Numbered from the stretch's first letter, positions 24,196 to 33,373 are shown. The stretch: 64,000 bases of DNA from CAZHON01 sp964534565 (GCA_964534565.1 CAZHON010000001.1:310001-374000), one strand, 5' to 3'. The notes: a model not told the origin generated them from the letters alone. Made by a program: numbers and translations.

Positions 24196-25392
24196 ATGGA
24201 AGGCGTCACAGGGGTACCCTCTATGCCCATGTTTCTCGCGCGTTTTGCACAGGCGATCAAACGACTGCAGATCACATTCCGTGCGGCGCGCATGTATTTC
24301 ACGCTCAAGGCAAAGGAGCAGCATGTGCGCATGTTGCGTCTTTTGTATTCCATAAAACTGCGTGCGGTCATAGGTGTGCCGCACGGCATGCGTCGATTTG
24401 TCTCATCTTTCTCCGTTCGATTGTGGAGTGATACGAAGGGTTTTGATCGCATTCTTGAACTCTTGAGCGAAGCGCGATTCTCGATCGTTATTCAGATGTT
24501 CATTTGGAAGGATGATGAGACCGGCAAGGCGATGGCATCGACGCTGCTCGACGCTGCGAAGAGGGGAGTGCGTGTGCGCATCATTAAAGAAGCGATCGGC
24601 GATGTGTTTGAAACGGAAGGCGATTTTCTCGGAACAAAAACTAATTCCGATCCGTTATGGCATGCATTCTGGACTCATCCGAATATTGTCATCACGCATG
24701 AGGCGCAGCAGAATCATTCCAAGGTATACATCATCGACGGAGCAATCTTGCTTCTGACCGGCATGAATATTGGTGATGAATATCGTTGGGAATGGCACGA
24801 TTACGTTGTCGAGATGAGAGGCGCGCGCATTGTCGATCAGTATCTCGGGGCGCTTTCCGGTTCGCCGTTACCGGGAATTACATTGGTCTCCAACACGCCG
24901 ACGGTGAAAATGTTGCGTCCGTGCGTGATGGAATTGCTCCAATCTGCCAAGCGTTCCATCATCGTGGAACAGGCATATCTCACGGATGTTGCAGTACTCG
25001 ATCTCCTCATCAAAAAAAGCAAAGAACATGTCGATGTGGTCGTCATTCTGCCGGAAAGTCCCGACATTCAAGCCAATGCAAACTTGGAATCTGCCGATCG
25101 ATTATTGAGAGAAGGGGTGAAGAAATATATGAAAGTATTCCTTTCTCCGACGATGATTCATGGAAAGATTATTTTGGTCGATCGCAAGCAGGCACTCATC
25201 GGTTCGCTCAATCTTATTCCATCATCTCTCGATCAGATGGGTGAAGTGAGCGTGCTTTTGGGTGGCGCCTTCACACGTGTGCTCGTGAAACTCAACACGA
25301 TCCTTCTGAAAGACATGGTGAAGAGCAAACTGGTCAGTGGACCGTTGTCGTTCTCGCTCGTACGCAAAATATTGGCGTGGTTCTATTTGTAG
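24196..25392 (+). CDS. phospholipase D / cardiolipin synthase-like protein
   Basis: The 398-residue protein has two PLD catalytic HKD motifs, NHSKVYIIDG (His174) and IHGKIILVDR (His322), in the two-fold arrangement of cardiolipin synthases and phosphatidyltransferases. A basic, partly hydrophobic N-terminus of about 60 residues could bind the membrane, but the two transmembrane helices of ClsA are missing. It follows the regulator gene by 17 bp and ends 1 bp before the convergent gmk stop. Confidence 0.88.
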   Translation: MEGVTGVPSMPMFLARFAQAIKRLQITFRAARMYFTLKAKEQHVRMLRLLYSIKLRAVIGVPHGMRRFVSSFSVRLWSDTKGFDRILELLSEARFSIVIQMFIWKDDETGKAMASTLLDAAKRGVRVRIIKEAIGDVFETEGDFLGTKTNSDPLWHAFWTHPNIVITHEAQQNHSKVYIIDGAILLLTGMNIGDEYRWEWHDYVVEMRGARIVDQYLGALSGSPLPGITLVSNTPTVKMLRPCVMELLQSAKRSIIVEQAYLTDVAVLDLLIKKSKEHVDVVVILPESPDIQANANLESADRLLREGVKKYMKVFLSPTMIHGKIILVDRKQALIGSLNLIPSSLDQMGEVSVLLGGAFTRVLVKLNTILLKDMVKSKLVSGPLSFSLVRKILAWFYL

Positions 25393-25393
25393 G

Positions 25394-25993
25394 TTACTGC
25401 GCGATAATTTTCTCCACCTCAGTAAGAACTTCGTTCAATTTTCCTTCTTTGCTCGTGATTTGCGCTGTGCAGTGGGTTGCGAACTCCAATTCTTTTTTCA
25501 TGCTCTCCATGCGGCGATCGATTTCTTCCTGTGTCATAGGGGAGCGCTTCGTGATGTGCGCGATCAATTGTTCTTTGCTTTCTGGGAGGAGGAAGATTGA
25601 TTGCAAACGGTAACGTGCACTTTGACCGGTGAAGAGGGGGCTCTTGCGAATGCTTTCAAATCCCTGCACATCCACTTCGCGGATGACTGTTTTTCCATCT
25701 TCAATCGCGGGGAGGATTTCTTGGAGCAATGTTCCGTAGCGAGCACCTCCATGCACCACTGCCCACTCCAACACTTTGTCTTCTTTCAACAATTGGTCGA
25801 ACTCTTCGTCTTTCACAAAGTGGTAAATATTGTCTCCTTCGCCGGGTCGACGGTCCCGGGTTGTGGCAGAACGGGGGAAGTGGAACTCGGGGTGGCGTTC
25901 TGTCAATTTCTTCAAAATGACGCTTTTGCCCACTCCACTGGGTCCAATGATCAAAACGAGCTTTCCGGTGTGGAGAGGCGATTCCGTGGACAT
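25394..25993 (-). CDS. gmk: guanylate kinase
   Basis: The 199-residue enzyme phosphorylates GMP to GDP. The P-loop GPSGVGKS lies near the N-terminus. The GMP-binding segment SATTRDRRPGEGDNIYHFV and the lid region (ITKRSPMTQEEIDRRM) follow. Length is standard. A TAGGAT hexamer 6 nt before the ATG suggests a leaderless transcript, back-to-back with the promoter of the structured RNA. Confidence 0.95.
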   Translation of the reverse strand: MSTESPLHTGKLVLIIGPSGVGKSVILKKLTERHPEFHFPRSATTRDRRPGEGDNIYHFVKDEEFDQLLKEDKVLEWAVVHGGARYGTLLQEILPAIEDGKTVIREVDVQGFESIRKSPLFTGQSARYRLQSIFLLPESKEQLIAHITKRSPMTQEEIDRRMESMKKELEFATHCTAQITSKEGKLNEVLTEVEKIIAQ

Positions 25994-25999
25994 AGCCGA

Positions 26000-26005
26000 A
26001 TCCTA
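26000..26005 (-). promoter_or_regulatory. leaderless -10 hexamer TAGGAT
   Basis: The hexamer lies 6 nt before the gmk ATG. Confidence 0.4.
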
Positions 26006-26018
26006 CCCAACTCCCCCC

Positions 26019-26047
26019 TTGAAGACCAAGCCAAAATCTGCTATCAT
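26019..26047 (+). promoter_or_regulatory. strong promoter of the structured RNA
   Basis: TTGAAG (26019-26024) and TATCAT (26042-26047) are exactly 17 bp apart, with TGC directly before the -10. Transcription should start near 26053-26055. Confidence 0.7.
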
Positions 26048-26052
26048 GAGGG

Positions 26053-26442
26053 GATTTGCTTTTTCACATCTTCGACACGCGATCCATAGAAATCGGTAGG
26101 GGAGAAGCGAGAGGCGGGCGGCAAACCCTCCTTACTGGAGTTCGTTCTGCGGTCAGTCCGCCCCTCACTCCTCCCCTGCCTGCAGGCTTACCACCTGCAC
26201 CCACATTTCCTCCTTAGTGAGGGAACACAAACACCAACATACACGGCCTGCTCCCAGCCATACACGGGAGGCCCCTTCCTGAGCATTCAGGATTCACACA
26301 CAAACACACGCTGGCACCGCTTTAGTGTCAACGGGTAGGAGGAGCTGCAGCCGGTTACTGCAACCCCCATCGATACACGCGTGTCGAAGGGTTTCCCGCC
26401 TCGGTTATAACTTCAAACGGAGTTATGACGCCGAGGCGGGAA
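26053..26442 (+). ncRNA. candidate structured non-coding RNA of unknown class
   Basis: There is no protein frame here, but a promoter, a terminator and many helices. The ends pair by a perfect 12-bp helix (26070-26081 with 26378-26389). Inside are: 26095-26104/26171-26180 (10 bp), 26116-26121/26158-26163, 26128-26131/26137-26140, 26181-26186/26194-26199, 26207-26212/26219-26224, 26251-26255/26266-26270, 26277-26282/26287-26292, 26312-26317/26325-26330 and 26346-26350/26358-26362. I do not find the conserved cores of RNase P RNA, tmRNA, SRP RNA or 6S RNA. It could be a divergent housekeeping RNA or a new class. Confidence 0.65.
26393..26442 (+). terminator. long intrinsic terminator of the structured RNA
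   Basis: A 12-bp outer stem (26393-26404 with 26431-26442, GC-rich) and an inner ATAACT/AGTTAT stem form a long hairpin followed by a short T stretch. Confidence 0.65.
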
Positions 26443-26491
26443 TTTAAGGTATTTATCAAATCACTTCTACACTTTTATACCCGTACACTAG

Positions 26492-26497
26492 TACACT
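26492..26497 (+). promoter_or_regulatory. leaderless -10 hexamer TACACT
   Basis: The hexamer lies 6 nt before the asparaginase-like ATG, separate from the RNA terminator, so the two are independent units. Confidence 0.45.
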
Positions 26498-26503
26498 TAC
26501 CTC

Positions 26504-27502
26504 ATGGCGCGTCCGAAGATCGCAATTCTCTACGTCGGTGGTTCCATCGGAATGGTCCGCAATCAACGAACGGGTCGCATCGAACCGCTCGAGTCATTGG
26601 AAGAGATTCATCGTTTTTTACCGGAGCTGCAACGCGATGCATCGCTCCAATTTTTCTCGATTGCGAACCTGGGTTCATCCGATGTGACGCCCGATCACTG
26701 GGTGCAGATCGCAAAGACTATTGAGAAACACATGGATGCATTCCAGGGATTTGTCGTCGTGCACGGAAGTAACACGATGGCCTTCACTGCGGCGGCACTC
26801 GCATTTGCATTACAGGGAATTAGTAAGCCCGTGATTCTCACGGGGTCTATTCACCCGATCAACGAACTCGGGAGCGACGGTCGTACGAACCTTGCGTATG
26901 CCATTCGTGCGGCGCAATTGGATATTGCCGAAGTCTGTATCGTGATGGGTCCGGAGATTCTGCGCGGTTGCCGTGCCATCAAGACCGAACAATCCGTCAT
27001 GCAAACATTCAGCAGTCCGGGATTCCCCGTACTCGGTGAATTCAGCAATGAAGTGACGTTGCACCCATGGCGCATGGTCCGCCGCAAGCGCGCGCTCGAT
27101 CCGCACGTCAAATTCAATACGTCCGTGGTTAGCATCACATTGCATCCAGGAATGCCCGTGAGCGTTGTGGAAGATGTTCTCAAACGAAAACCAAGCGGAG
27201 TAGTGCTTCGTGCCTATGGTCTTGGAATGTTGCCTGAAGCATTGGTTCCAATTCTTGAGAGATTCAGTGACGAAAAAATTCCTCTCGTCATCAGTTCCCA
27301 GTTGCGTCGTGGAACAGTCGACCTTCGTCGCTACAGCAGCCAGAGTGCGCTTGCTGATATCGGAATTATTTCTGCAAAAGACATGACATTCGAGTGTGCG
27401 ATTGTGAAGTTGATGTGGGTGCTCGCAAACGTGCGGTCCCCCAAGCAGGTGAAGGAGTGGATGGAGACATCACTTGTCGGAGAGTTGGGGTCTGCAGAGT
27501 GA
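26504..27502 (+). CDS. type I L-asparaginase homologue with altered active site
   Basis: The 332-residue protein aligns along its whole length with cytoplasmic AnsA-type asparaginases. The first motif, normally GGTIGM, is GGSIGM (Ser14 replaces the nucleophilic Thr). The second, normally HGTDTM, is HGSNTM at 87-92 (Ser89, Asn90). The catalytic-triad Lys is kept at Lys160 (RAIK). Thr-to-Ser may be tolerated, but Asp-to-Asn at the general-base position should change or abolish activity. No signal peptide is present. A GatD-like or other amide-binding role is an alternative. Confidence 0.8.
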   Translation: MARPKIAILYVGGSIGMVRNQRTGRIEPLESLEEIHRFLPELQRDASLQFFSIANLGSSDVTPDHWVQIAKTIEKHMDAFQGFVVVHGSNTMAFTAAALAFALQGISKPVILTGSIHPINELGSDGRTNLAYAIRAAQLDIAEVCIVMGPEILRGCRAIKTEQSVMQTFSSPGFPVLGEFSNEVTLHPWRMVRRKRALDPHVKFNTSVVSITLHPGMPVSVVEDVLKRKPSGVVLRAYGLGMLPEALVPILERFSDEKIPLVISSQLRRGTVDLRRYSSQSALADIGIISAKDMTFECAIVKLMWVLANVRSPKQVKEWMETSLVGELGSAE

Positions 27503-27640
27503 GTCGTTGTACAATGAAAGATTTCCTGTGAGTGCAACACAAAAATCGGATTTTGTCCTACTACGTCTGTCGAGCGATTTGATACTCTTTGGACAATTCG
27601 AATTCCGCTGCCAGTACCTCCCCATACCCGTCGGCTCGTA

Positions 27641-30600
27641 TTGACTCTTGCGTTCATTCTGGTGCTCGCGGGAGTGACACGTTTTGGTTTGAATACAAAC
27701 AATTCCATCACAGGTGCATTGTTGCAAAATGACATCATGCAATTTCGCGTGCAGAGTCCATATGCGCAAATGCAACCGGATGGCTCCATCACCATTCCGC
27801 CCGGGACTGGCGTGCAATTGGACTGGAGTAGCACTCAAGGAAATTCGAATACGACAAACGCAGGATACGATTGTTATCTGTTTCCATCGAGGTCTGTGGA
27901 CGGATTGACCCCAGAGGTCACTACTTCGAATGTGGAGGTCTATCAGCAGCAGAATGCAATTGATGCAATGCAGAGTCTGTACGGAGTACGCACCGTCGAT
28001 AGCATCACGGCACCTCTTTCTTTTACGTTAAAGTGCTTCAATCGCACAGGATTTACTGCCGTCAGTCAGCAAACGATTCAGATCAACCCGTCATCTGCTG
28101 TAAGTACAGAGGTTGTTCAGCCCTATGCTCATCGAACAATTTTATATCCACCACTTCTCGCTCCATTTAATTTTTCAGCAACAGCAGGTTCGTCCACATC
28201 GGGTGCAGATGGAGTGCTGGATGTAAAAGCTGGATCGGATGTGGTGTTGACCTGGTCGTCGAACGGTACCCAAGTCCAAGATGTCTGCAGCCTGACATTG
28301 AGCGAACCCATTCCCAATCCCATTGTTCCGACAAGCTCCATCCATCCTGCACTGGCTCAAAATGCTGGAGCGGGAGGATTGTATTGGGGAATGAGGGGCA
28401 ACGGCACTATGACATTGCCATCATTGCAAAAATCATTCACCGTTTCGCTTACGTGTTACACGCAAATTCCTCCACAAGGAGGGACCGCGTATGATTTTAC
28501 AGTCTATCGCACGGTCTATGTGCAACCTCAAGCGCAGTGTAAAGATGGTGCCGACAATGATGCAGACGGTACGGCAGACTTTCCCCAGGATCTCGATTGC
28601 GCCAATGCAGACGATAATAGTGAACAAACCATTCAGAGTACCTACTCCTGTAATGCTGCTCAGTTCAATGCAACGTCCGGAACGTTCCAGGCGCAAGGAT
28701 GGCAGGCATTCAATAATGGAATAGGCATCAACAGTCCTGCGGTAGATGCAGGAGAGACGTACATCCGTCTTTCGAAAGATACGAATTCAACTCAGCCGGC
28801 AGGGGTATACCTTCCCATTTTGAAGAATCAGTTGCAGGACAAAAACTGGGCAATGGAAATGCGTGCTCGCATCCGTGGTTCCACAACCAATGCCGCTGTT
28901 CCAACCAATATGTTCTTCGTGGCACCCGATGGTCGTTACACGGGTGTGAATTTGGATACGAGTGCCTTCGGTCCCATCAAAACAGATCAGACATATGTAC
29001 AGTCCGTGAATCGAAATACCGCCGATGGGTTCCATGTCTATCGCATTGAGTACCATGAAAATGGAGGAGGAGTGAGTGACGATTCATTCGATGTGATCTT
29101 TGATGGAATGAAAGTGATGCGTGATGTACGCATTGCCGATACATCTTCTGCAACGGATTACTCTTCGATAGTCATTGGGCAAATAGCACCGGTCGGCGCA
29201 GGATCAATGGATGTTTCCTATGTGAAGTTTTGGAACAACGAAGGGCAGTCGACCTGTGGCGTCGGTCCCGTTCTCTCCTCCGCTTCTTCACAATCTTCTT
29301 CAGCGTCTTCCATTTCCTCTTCTGCAACGATAGTGAGCAGCTCTTCTTCTGCCCTCTCCACACAATCTTCATCCGTTGTTTCATCCTCCCGTTCTTCTTC
29401 GTCCGCGCTCTCCAGCGTTTCTTCTTCCGCATCCGTCTCTAGCTTCGTTGCCGTCACTTCCTGCGGAAACGGAATTGCGAATAACGGTGAAGCATGCGAT
29501 GACGGAAACCTTCTCAATGGCGATGGGTGCACATCTCAGTGCACGGTGGAGGCGCAATGGAATTGTCCACTCTTTGGCCAGCCCTGCACGGCAGTGTGTG
29601 GTGATGGAGTCAAAAAGGGTCAGGAAGAATGTGATGACGGCAATACCGCCAGCAACGATGGGTGTTCTTCCATGTGTAAGGTGGAAGTCGGATGGAGTTG
29701 TTTTGGCCCGGTTTGCTCCACGGTCTGTGGAGACAGTCGCGTCGTGGGCAGTGAACGATGTGATGATGGAAACGTGACGAACAACGACGGCTGCAGCAAT
29801 CTTTGCATGATTGAGGCAGATTGGTCTTGTCCCGGTTCTCCAAGTGTCTGTAGTCGCGTGGGAACAACCTCTTCCTTTGCCGTGCAGCATGCAGCGGCTT
29901 TCCCTTCAGAGTCCTCAGTCTCACAGGCTCCACAACAGTTCCCTTCGTCTTCTCCGGTCGTTGCCGTTCCCGCTGCATCCTCCGTTTCCAGCATCCCTCT
30001 CGTGACGGCGCAGCCTTCTTCGCAAGCAATCTATCAAGCAGCACCCGTTTCCTCGTATACGGCGTTGAATCTTCCGCCTCCTTCTTCCGCCTCGTCCTCT
30101 TCCTTCGGTTTCTACCTTCCACTGCTTCCGAATTATCTTGTTCTTTCTAGTACTTCGAGCGTCTCGACACCACCATCGATTGTCCCTCCTCCGCAGTACA
30201 ATTCCTCTGTTGCCGTTGCTCCGTCCATTCCGTTTTCTTCCGCACGCACGGTGACACTCAATATTGCACCGACGATTACGCAATTTGCATCATCTTCGGT
30301 ACTGCCGTCTCTTGCCCCTCCTCAGTGTGGAAATGGAGTATTGGAAGTCAGTGAATCTTGCGATCGTGGTTCTGCGAACAGCAACACACCAGGTGCTCTC
30401 TGTCGTACGAATTGCACACTTGCACAGTGTGGCGATGGGATTGTCGATGCGCCCTTTGAAGAATGTGATGAAGGCAATCGAAACGGGAATCAGCCGGGGA
30501 CGACGTGCTCCTCCATGTGCAAAATTCCTCCCAAGAGTGACACGCTCGCTGCGAATATTTTCAATTTGCCTGTGGCGGTGAACACGCAACCCCAGCAGCA

Positions 30601-30781
30601 AGTTGCGCAGCTTCCTGTCTATCAACAACCGCAATACCAGCAACAGTATCCGGTTGCTCTCAATCCGCTCACGGCCACACTTCCTTCCCACGCGCCGGTA
30701 GGCGCAACGGGTCCCGGCTCACTCGCGTTCATGGCCGCAGGAGCCGCAGCCGGAATTGGGTACGTACGACGAAAAAAGTAA
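27641..30781 (+). CDS. giant secreted/anchored protein with DUF4215-type cysteine repeats
   Basis: About 1046 residues. An N-terminal hydrophobic segment (LAFILVLAGV) is preceded in frame by PPHTRRL, but no ATG exists; TTG at 27641 is the best start and the frame is open back to 27518. After beta-rich regions come a calcium-type Asp-rich segment (DNDADGTADF), a lectin-like region (about 360-530) and a Ser-rich linker (543-603). Three cysteine repeats of the DUF4215 type (CDDGN..NNDGCS..C, 606-740) follow, then Pro/Ser linkers and two more cysteine repeats (893-965). A Gly/Ala-rich membrane helix ends in RRKK. It is probably a cell-surface adhesin or binding protein. Confidence 0.75.
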   Translation: MTLAFILVLAGVTRFGLNTNNSITGALLQNDIMQFRVQSPYAQMQPDGSITIPPGTGVQLDWSSTQGNSNTTNAGYDCYLFPSRSVDGLTPEVTTSNVEVYQQQNAIDAMQSLYGVRTVDSITAPLSFTLKCFNRTGFTAVSQQTIQINPSSAVSTEVVQPYAHRTILYPPLLAPFNFSATAGSSTSGADGVLDVKAGSDVVLTWSSNGTQVQDVCSLTLSEPIPNPIVPTSSIHPALAQNAGAGGLYWGMRGNGTMTLPSLQKSFTVSLTCYTQIPPQGGTAYDFTVYRTVYVQPQAQCKDGADNDADGTADFPQDLDCANADDNSEQTIQSTYSCNAAQFNATSGTFQAQGWQAFNNGIGINSPAVDAGETYIRLSKDTNSTQPAGVYLPILKNQLQDKNWAMEMRARIRGSTTNAAVPTNMFFVAPDGRYTGVNLDTSAFGPIKTDQTYVQSVNRNTADGFHVYRIEYHENGGGVSDDSFDVIFDGMKVMRDVRIADTSSATDYSSIVIGQIAPVGAGSMDVSYVKFWNNEGQSTCGVGPVLSSASSQSSSASSISSSATIVSSSSSALSTQSSSVVSSSRSSSSALSSVSSSASVSSFVAVTSCGNGIANNGEACDDGNLLNGDGCTSQCTVEAQWNCPLFGQPCTAVCGDGVKKGQEECDDGNTASNDGCSSMCKVEVGWSCFGPVCSTVCGDSRVVGSERCDDGNVTNNDGCSNLCMIEADWSCPGSPSVCSRVGTTSSFAVQHAAAFPSESSVSQAPQQFPSSSPVVAVPAASSVSSIPLVTAQPSSQAIYQAAPVSSYTALNLPPPSSASSSSFGFYLPLLPNYLVLSSTSSVSTPPSIVPPPQYNSSVAVAPSIPFSSARTVTLNIAPTITQFASSSVLPSLAPPQCGNGVLEVSESCDRGSANSNTPGALCRTNCTLAQCGDGIVDAPFEECDEGNRNGNQPGTTCSSMCKIPPKSDTLAANIFNLPVAVNTQPQQQVAQLPVYQQPQYQQQYPVALNPLTATLPSHAPVGATGPGSLAFMAAGAAAGIGYVRRKK

Positions 30782-30805
30782 TCGGCAAAGAGTCTTCTTT
30801 GCAGA

Positions 30806-30994
30806 TTAGGCTTCGACCTTCTCTTCTTCCGGTTCAAGCTCTGGCTTCTTTTCATCATCAGGTGAGCACTCATGTTTTTCCATGAGGGCACGTCCCACGA
30901 TCGATCCAATTGCACCTCCGATGATGAGACCGGTGACGAGCTTTTTCAGCGCGCCGCTCTGCTCCTCTTTGCTCTTTTGGAAGGGCCATTTCAT
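30806..30994 (-). CDS. small YtxH-like membrane protein
   Basis: The ATG at 30994 gives 62 residues (MKWPFQKSKEEQ). A basic N-terminus leads into one glycine-rich membrane helix (LVTGLIIGGAIGSIVGRAL) and a highly acidic tail (PELEPEEEKVEA). This layout resembles YtxH/gas-vesicle-GvpP-like small proteins. Function is unknown. A TATACT hexamer exactly 6 nt before the ATG chooses the start. Confidence 0.6.
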   Translation of the reverse strand: MKWPFQKSKEEQSGALKKLVTGLIIGGAIGSIVGRALMEKHECSPDDEKKPELEPEEEKVEA

Positions 30995-31000
30995 GGGAAG

Positions 31001-31006
31001 AGTATA
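31001..31006 (-). promoter_or_regulatory. leaderless -10 hexamer TATACT (extended)
   Basis: TGTGCTATACT ends 6 nt before the ATG at 30994; it is one of the clearest examples of the pattern. Confidence 0.55.
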
Positions 31007-31073
31007 GCACACACTATGTGGCCATTTCTCAGTGTTTCAGGGCACTTATTGCTCCTCTCCTAAGGGGTGCGTG

Positions 31074-32456
31074 CTAGATCTCCCAACGAATTTCCGGATA
31101 CGTTTCCAAGTGTTTCAGAACCTCTTCTTCCATGCGTGCCAACGCTTCTTCGCTTCTTGCCTCCATACAAATACTCAAACAAGGAGAAGTATTGCTGAAA
31201 CGAATTCCTGCCCATGCTCCGTCTCCAAAATCGATGCGTGCACCATCAAGCGTATTCACCGGATGAGTGTGCTCAAAGAATGCCGTTGCCCGCTGCACAA
31301 CGTGTTTCTTTTTATCATCGTCGCAGTGAGGGCGCCGTTCCTGTGCTTGGTACACTGTTGGAAATGCATCGAAGAGTGAGGATGCAGTTTGTTTCTTTGC
31401 ATGTAGAACCGAGAGAATTCGCAGCGCTGCGACCAACGCATCGTCGTATCCGCCGGTGTCTTCTCCGCAGAAGAAGTGGCCCGACTGTTCACCTCCCAGG
31501 AGGGAATGATGTTCCTCCATTGTTTCTTCGACACACGAGTGACCGACTTTGCACATCACAGGTGTCCCTCCCCATTTTTTCGTTTCGGTTTCAAGTAAGC
31601 TCGAGTTACTAACGGTAAAGACGATGGTTCCCCCGGGGTGACGGGTGAGGTGGTCTTGCGTGAGGAGCAGCAAGATTTCATCTGCAGAACGGATCCTTCC
31701 CTGTTCATCAACAATTCCCACGCGGTCACCGTCTCCATCGAAAGCAAGACCGATGTCCGCCTTTACGCGTACGACGGTTTCTTGCAGTTCACGCAGTGTT
31801 GCGTGCTTGCTGGGGTCTGCGGCGTGATTGGGGAATCGACCATCGGGTTCTGTGTACAGTTCGTGCACCGTACAGCCGATTTTTTGAAGCACATCGCAGT
31901 TGAGGGGACCTGCAACACCGTTTCCACTGTCGACAACGATTGTGAGCCCTTCCCCAATTCGATCAAATTTTGTGATCAGTTTTTTTGCGTATTCTAAGGA
32001 ATAATCATGATTCTCAATCGATCCATATCCTTGTTCAAAATCGCTTGCCTCGATCATCGATCGAAGCTCTTGCAGTTTGTCTCCGCTGAACGCATGCATG
32101 CCGCGAGTGGAGAGCTTCAGTCCGTTGTCTTTTGCGGGGTTATGGCTCGCGGTCACTTGAATTCCTCCTGCACAATCGGTTGTCGCAACGGCGAAATAAT
32201 TCACCGGAGTCGGCGTCTGCCCGATGAGACGAATAACACACCCTGTCGATTGCAGACCCTCTACAAGAGCCTTTTCCAGCTCCGGACCATGGGTGCGTGC
32301 ATCGCGGCCCACAATGACGAGGGGGTGCTCGCTCCCTTCCGTACGTCTCAGAATCGTACCAAATGCCTGCCCCACAAGGCGGCAGGTCTCTCCATTCAAT
32401 TGAGAGGGGACCTCTCCACGGATGTCGTACGCACGGAAAATACGAGAGTCAATCAT
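31074..32456 (-). CDS. phosphomannomutase/phosphoglucomutase
   Basis: I use the ATG at 32456 (460 residues, MIDSRIFRAYDIRG), which matches the conserved N-terminus of ManB/AlgC-type phosphohexomutases. The phosphoserine loop is TASHNP, the metal loop is DGDGDR, the sugar-binding loop is GGEQSGH and the phosphate loop is RFSNTSPCL. All four catalytic loops are intact. It interconverts 6-phospho and 1-phospho mannose or glucose for sugar-nucleotide synthesis. A TACAGT lies 11 nt before the start. Confidence 0.93.
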   Translation of the reverse strand: MIDSRIFRAYDIRGEVPSQLNGETCRLVGQAFGTILRRTEGSEHPLVIVGRDARTHGPELEKALVEGLQSTGCVIRLIGQTPTPVNYFAVATTDCAGGIQVTASHNPAKDNGLKLSTRGMHAFSGDKLQELRSMIEASDFEQGYGSIENHDYSLEYAKKLITKFDRIGEGLTIVVDSGNGVAGPLNCDVLQKIGCTVHELYTEPDGRFPNHAADPSKHATLRELQETVVRVKADIGLAFDGDGDRVGIVDEQGRIRSADEILLLLTQDHLTRHPGGTIVFTVSNSSLLETETKKWGGTPVMCKVGHSCVEETMEEHHSLLGGEQSGHFFCGEDTGGYDDALVAALRILSVLHAKKQTASSLFDAFPTVYQAQERRPHCDDDKKKHVVQRATAFFEHTHPVNTLDGARIDFGDGAWAGIRFSNTSPCLSICMEARSEEALARMEEEVLKHLETYPEIRWEI

Positions 32457-32493
32457 GGAAGAATTCAACTGTAATTCCGATGGTTTATCAACC

Positions 32494-33369
32494 TTATATT
32501 GTGCCTGTGCCAACGATCGTTCCCACGATCACGACGCGGAGTAACAGGTGGACCATCGCAAGAACGATGAACCCGATCGCCAAACGGAACAGATACGACT
32601 TCAATTTGCTCAATTGTTCTTCGTTTCCCAAATTGACGATCATGAGAATGCCGAGAACCACGATGATGAAGATGGCAATCACTTCCAAGTACTGGAACAC
32701 CTTGAAAACAATTTCGAGCACTTTGGCCACGAGGCCGACGGGGCTGACGACTCCCAGCAACACGCACTGCGTGTCATCGATACCGATTGCAGGGAAGACA
32801 AACTGTTTCAGTCCCAAAATGAATGCTCCTACAACGATGCCACCAACGGCATGACGCATGTCACCTCCCGCATCTCCTTCGCCGAAGGTAATGAGGCTGC
32901 GAATACCCGTAATTGCAATCACGATGACTGCGAGCAATCCTGCAATGCCAACGATGACACTGATGATTCCCAAGAATTCACCGCACAAAGCGAGAATCGC
33001 TTTGTCGTTATCCACTTCTACAATTGCTCTCCTCAAGAAGCCGATGTTACTGAGCACCGCCAGTATTACACCGATCATCACGGTCATCACAGAGCGGCGG
33101 GCGTTCGCAATTTCGTCTTCACTGGATTTAGTGAGCAAGCGAATTGCGGCCACCATGATGAAAATGGCACCGAGCACTCCCGTGAATTGGAATACGTTCA
33201 TTCGCAGAACATCAACGATCTCCACAAGACAATTTCCGCCCGAGCAAGGGGTAGGCGGCTTTGGAAGGTTCCGTCCGACGGTGTTGAGAATTCCCACCCC
33301 ATAGCCATCGGCGTAGACGGAGGACGTCAACGTACTGAAGAGTGAAAAGAGGAAGTGAGAGAAGGTCAT
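32494..33369 (-). CDS. polytopic membrane protein with VirB2/TrbC-like repeats
   Basis: The 291-residue protein begins with a signal-like helix, then a short Cys-containing loop (TPCSGGNCL). It has three paired-helix units, each with a charged turn between hydrophobic helices (LLTKSSEDEIANARRS, LITFGEGDAGGD, VNLGNEEQLSKL). This helix-turn-helix pattern resembles VirB2/TrbC pilin-like proteins common in candidate-phylum genomes. It forms a pair with the next gene upstream (33374), whose stop is 4 bp from its start. Role unknown; secretion or pilus assembly is possible. Confidence 0.6.
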   Translation of the reverse strand: MTFSHFLFSLFSTLTSSVYADGYGVGILNTVGRNLPKPPTPCSGGNCLVEIVDVLRMNVFQFTGVLGAIFIMVAAIRLLTKSSEDEIANARRSVMTVMIGVILAVLSNIGFLRRAIVEVDNDKAILALCGEFLGIISVIVGIAGLLAVIVIAITGIRSLITFGEGDAGGDMRHAVGGIVVGAFILGLKQFVFPAIGIDDTQCVLLGVVSPVGLVAKVLEIVFKVFQYLEVIAIFIIVVLGILMIVNLGNEEQLSKLKSYLFRLAIGFIVLAMVHLLLRVVIVGTIVGTGTI

Positions 33370-33373
33370 GAGT

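Noticed and set aside
26312..26330. TGGCACCGC resembling the T-box UGGNACCGCG upstream of an asparaginase homologue
   Set aside because: The preceding AGGG of the T-box is absent, the match lies inside a small closed hairpin, and the terminator does not compete with it. The asparaginase gene also has its own promoter after the terminator. T-boxes are mainly a Gram-positive feature.
26053..26442. Identification of the structured RNA as RNase P, tmRNA, SRP RNA or 6S RNA
   Set aside because: I searched by eye for the RNase P GAAAGTCC and ACAGAA cores, a tRNA-like end with CCA, the SRP GGAAGGAAGCAG loop and a 6S-like bubble. None was found. The class is left open.
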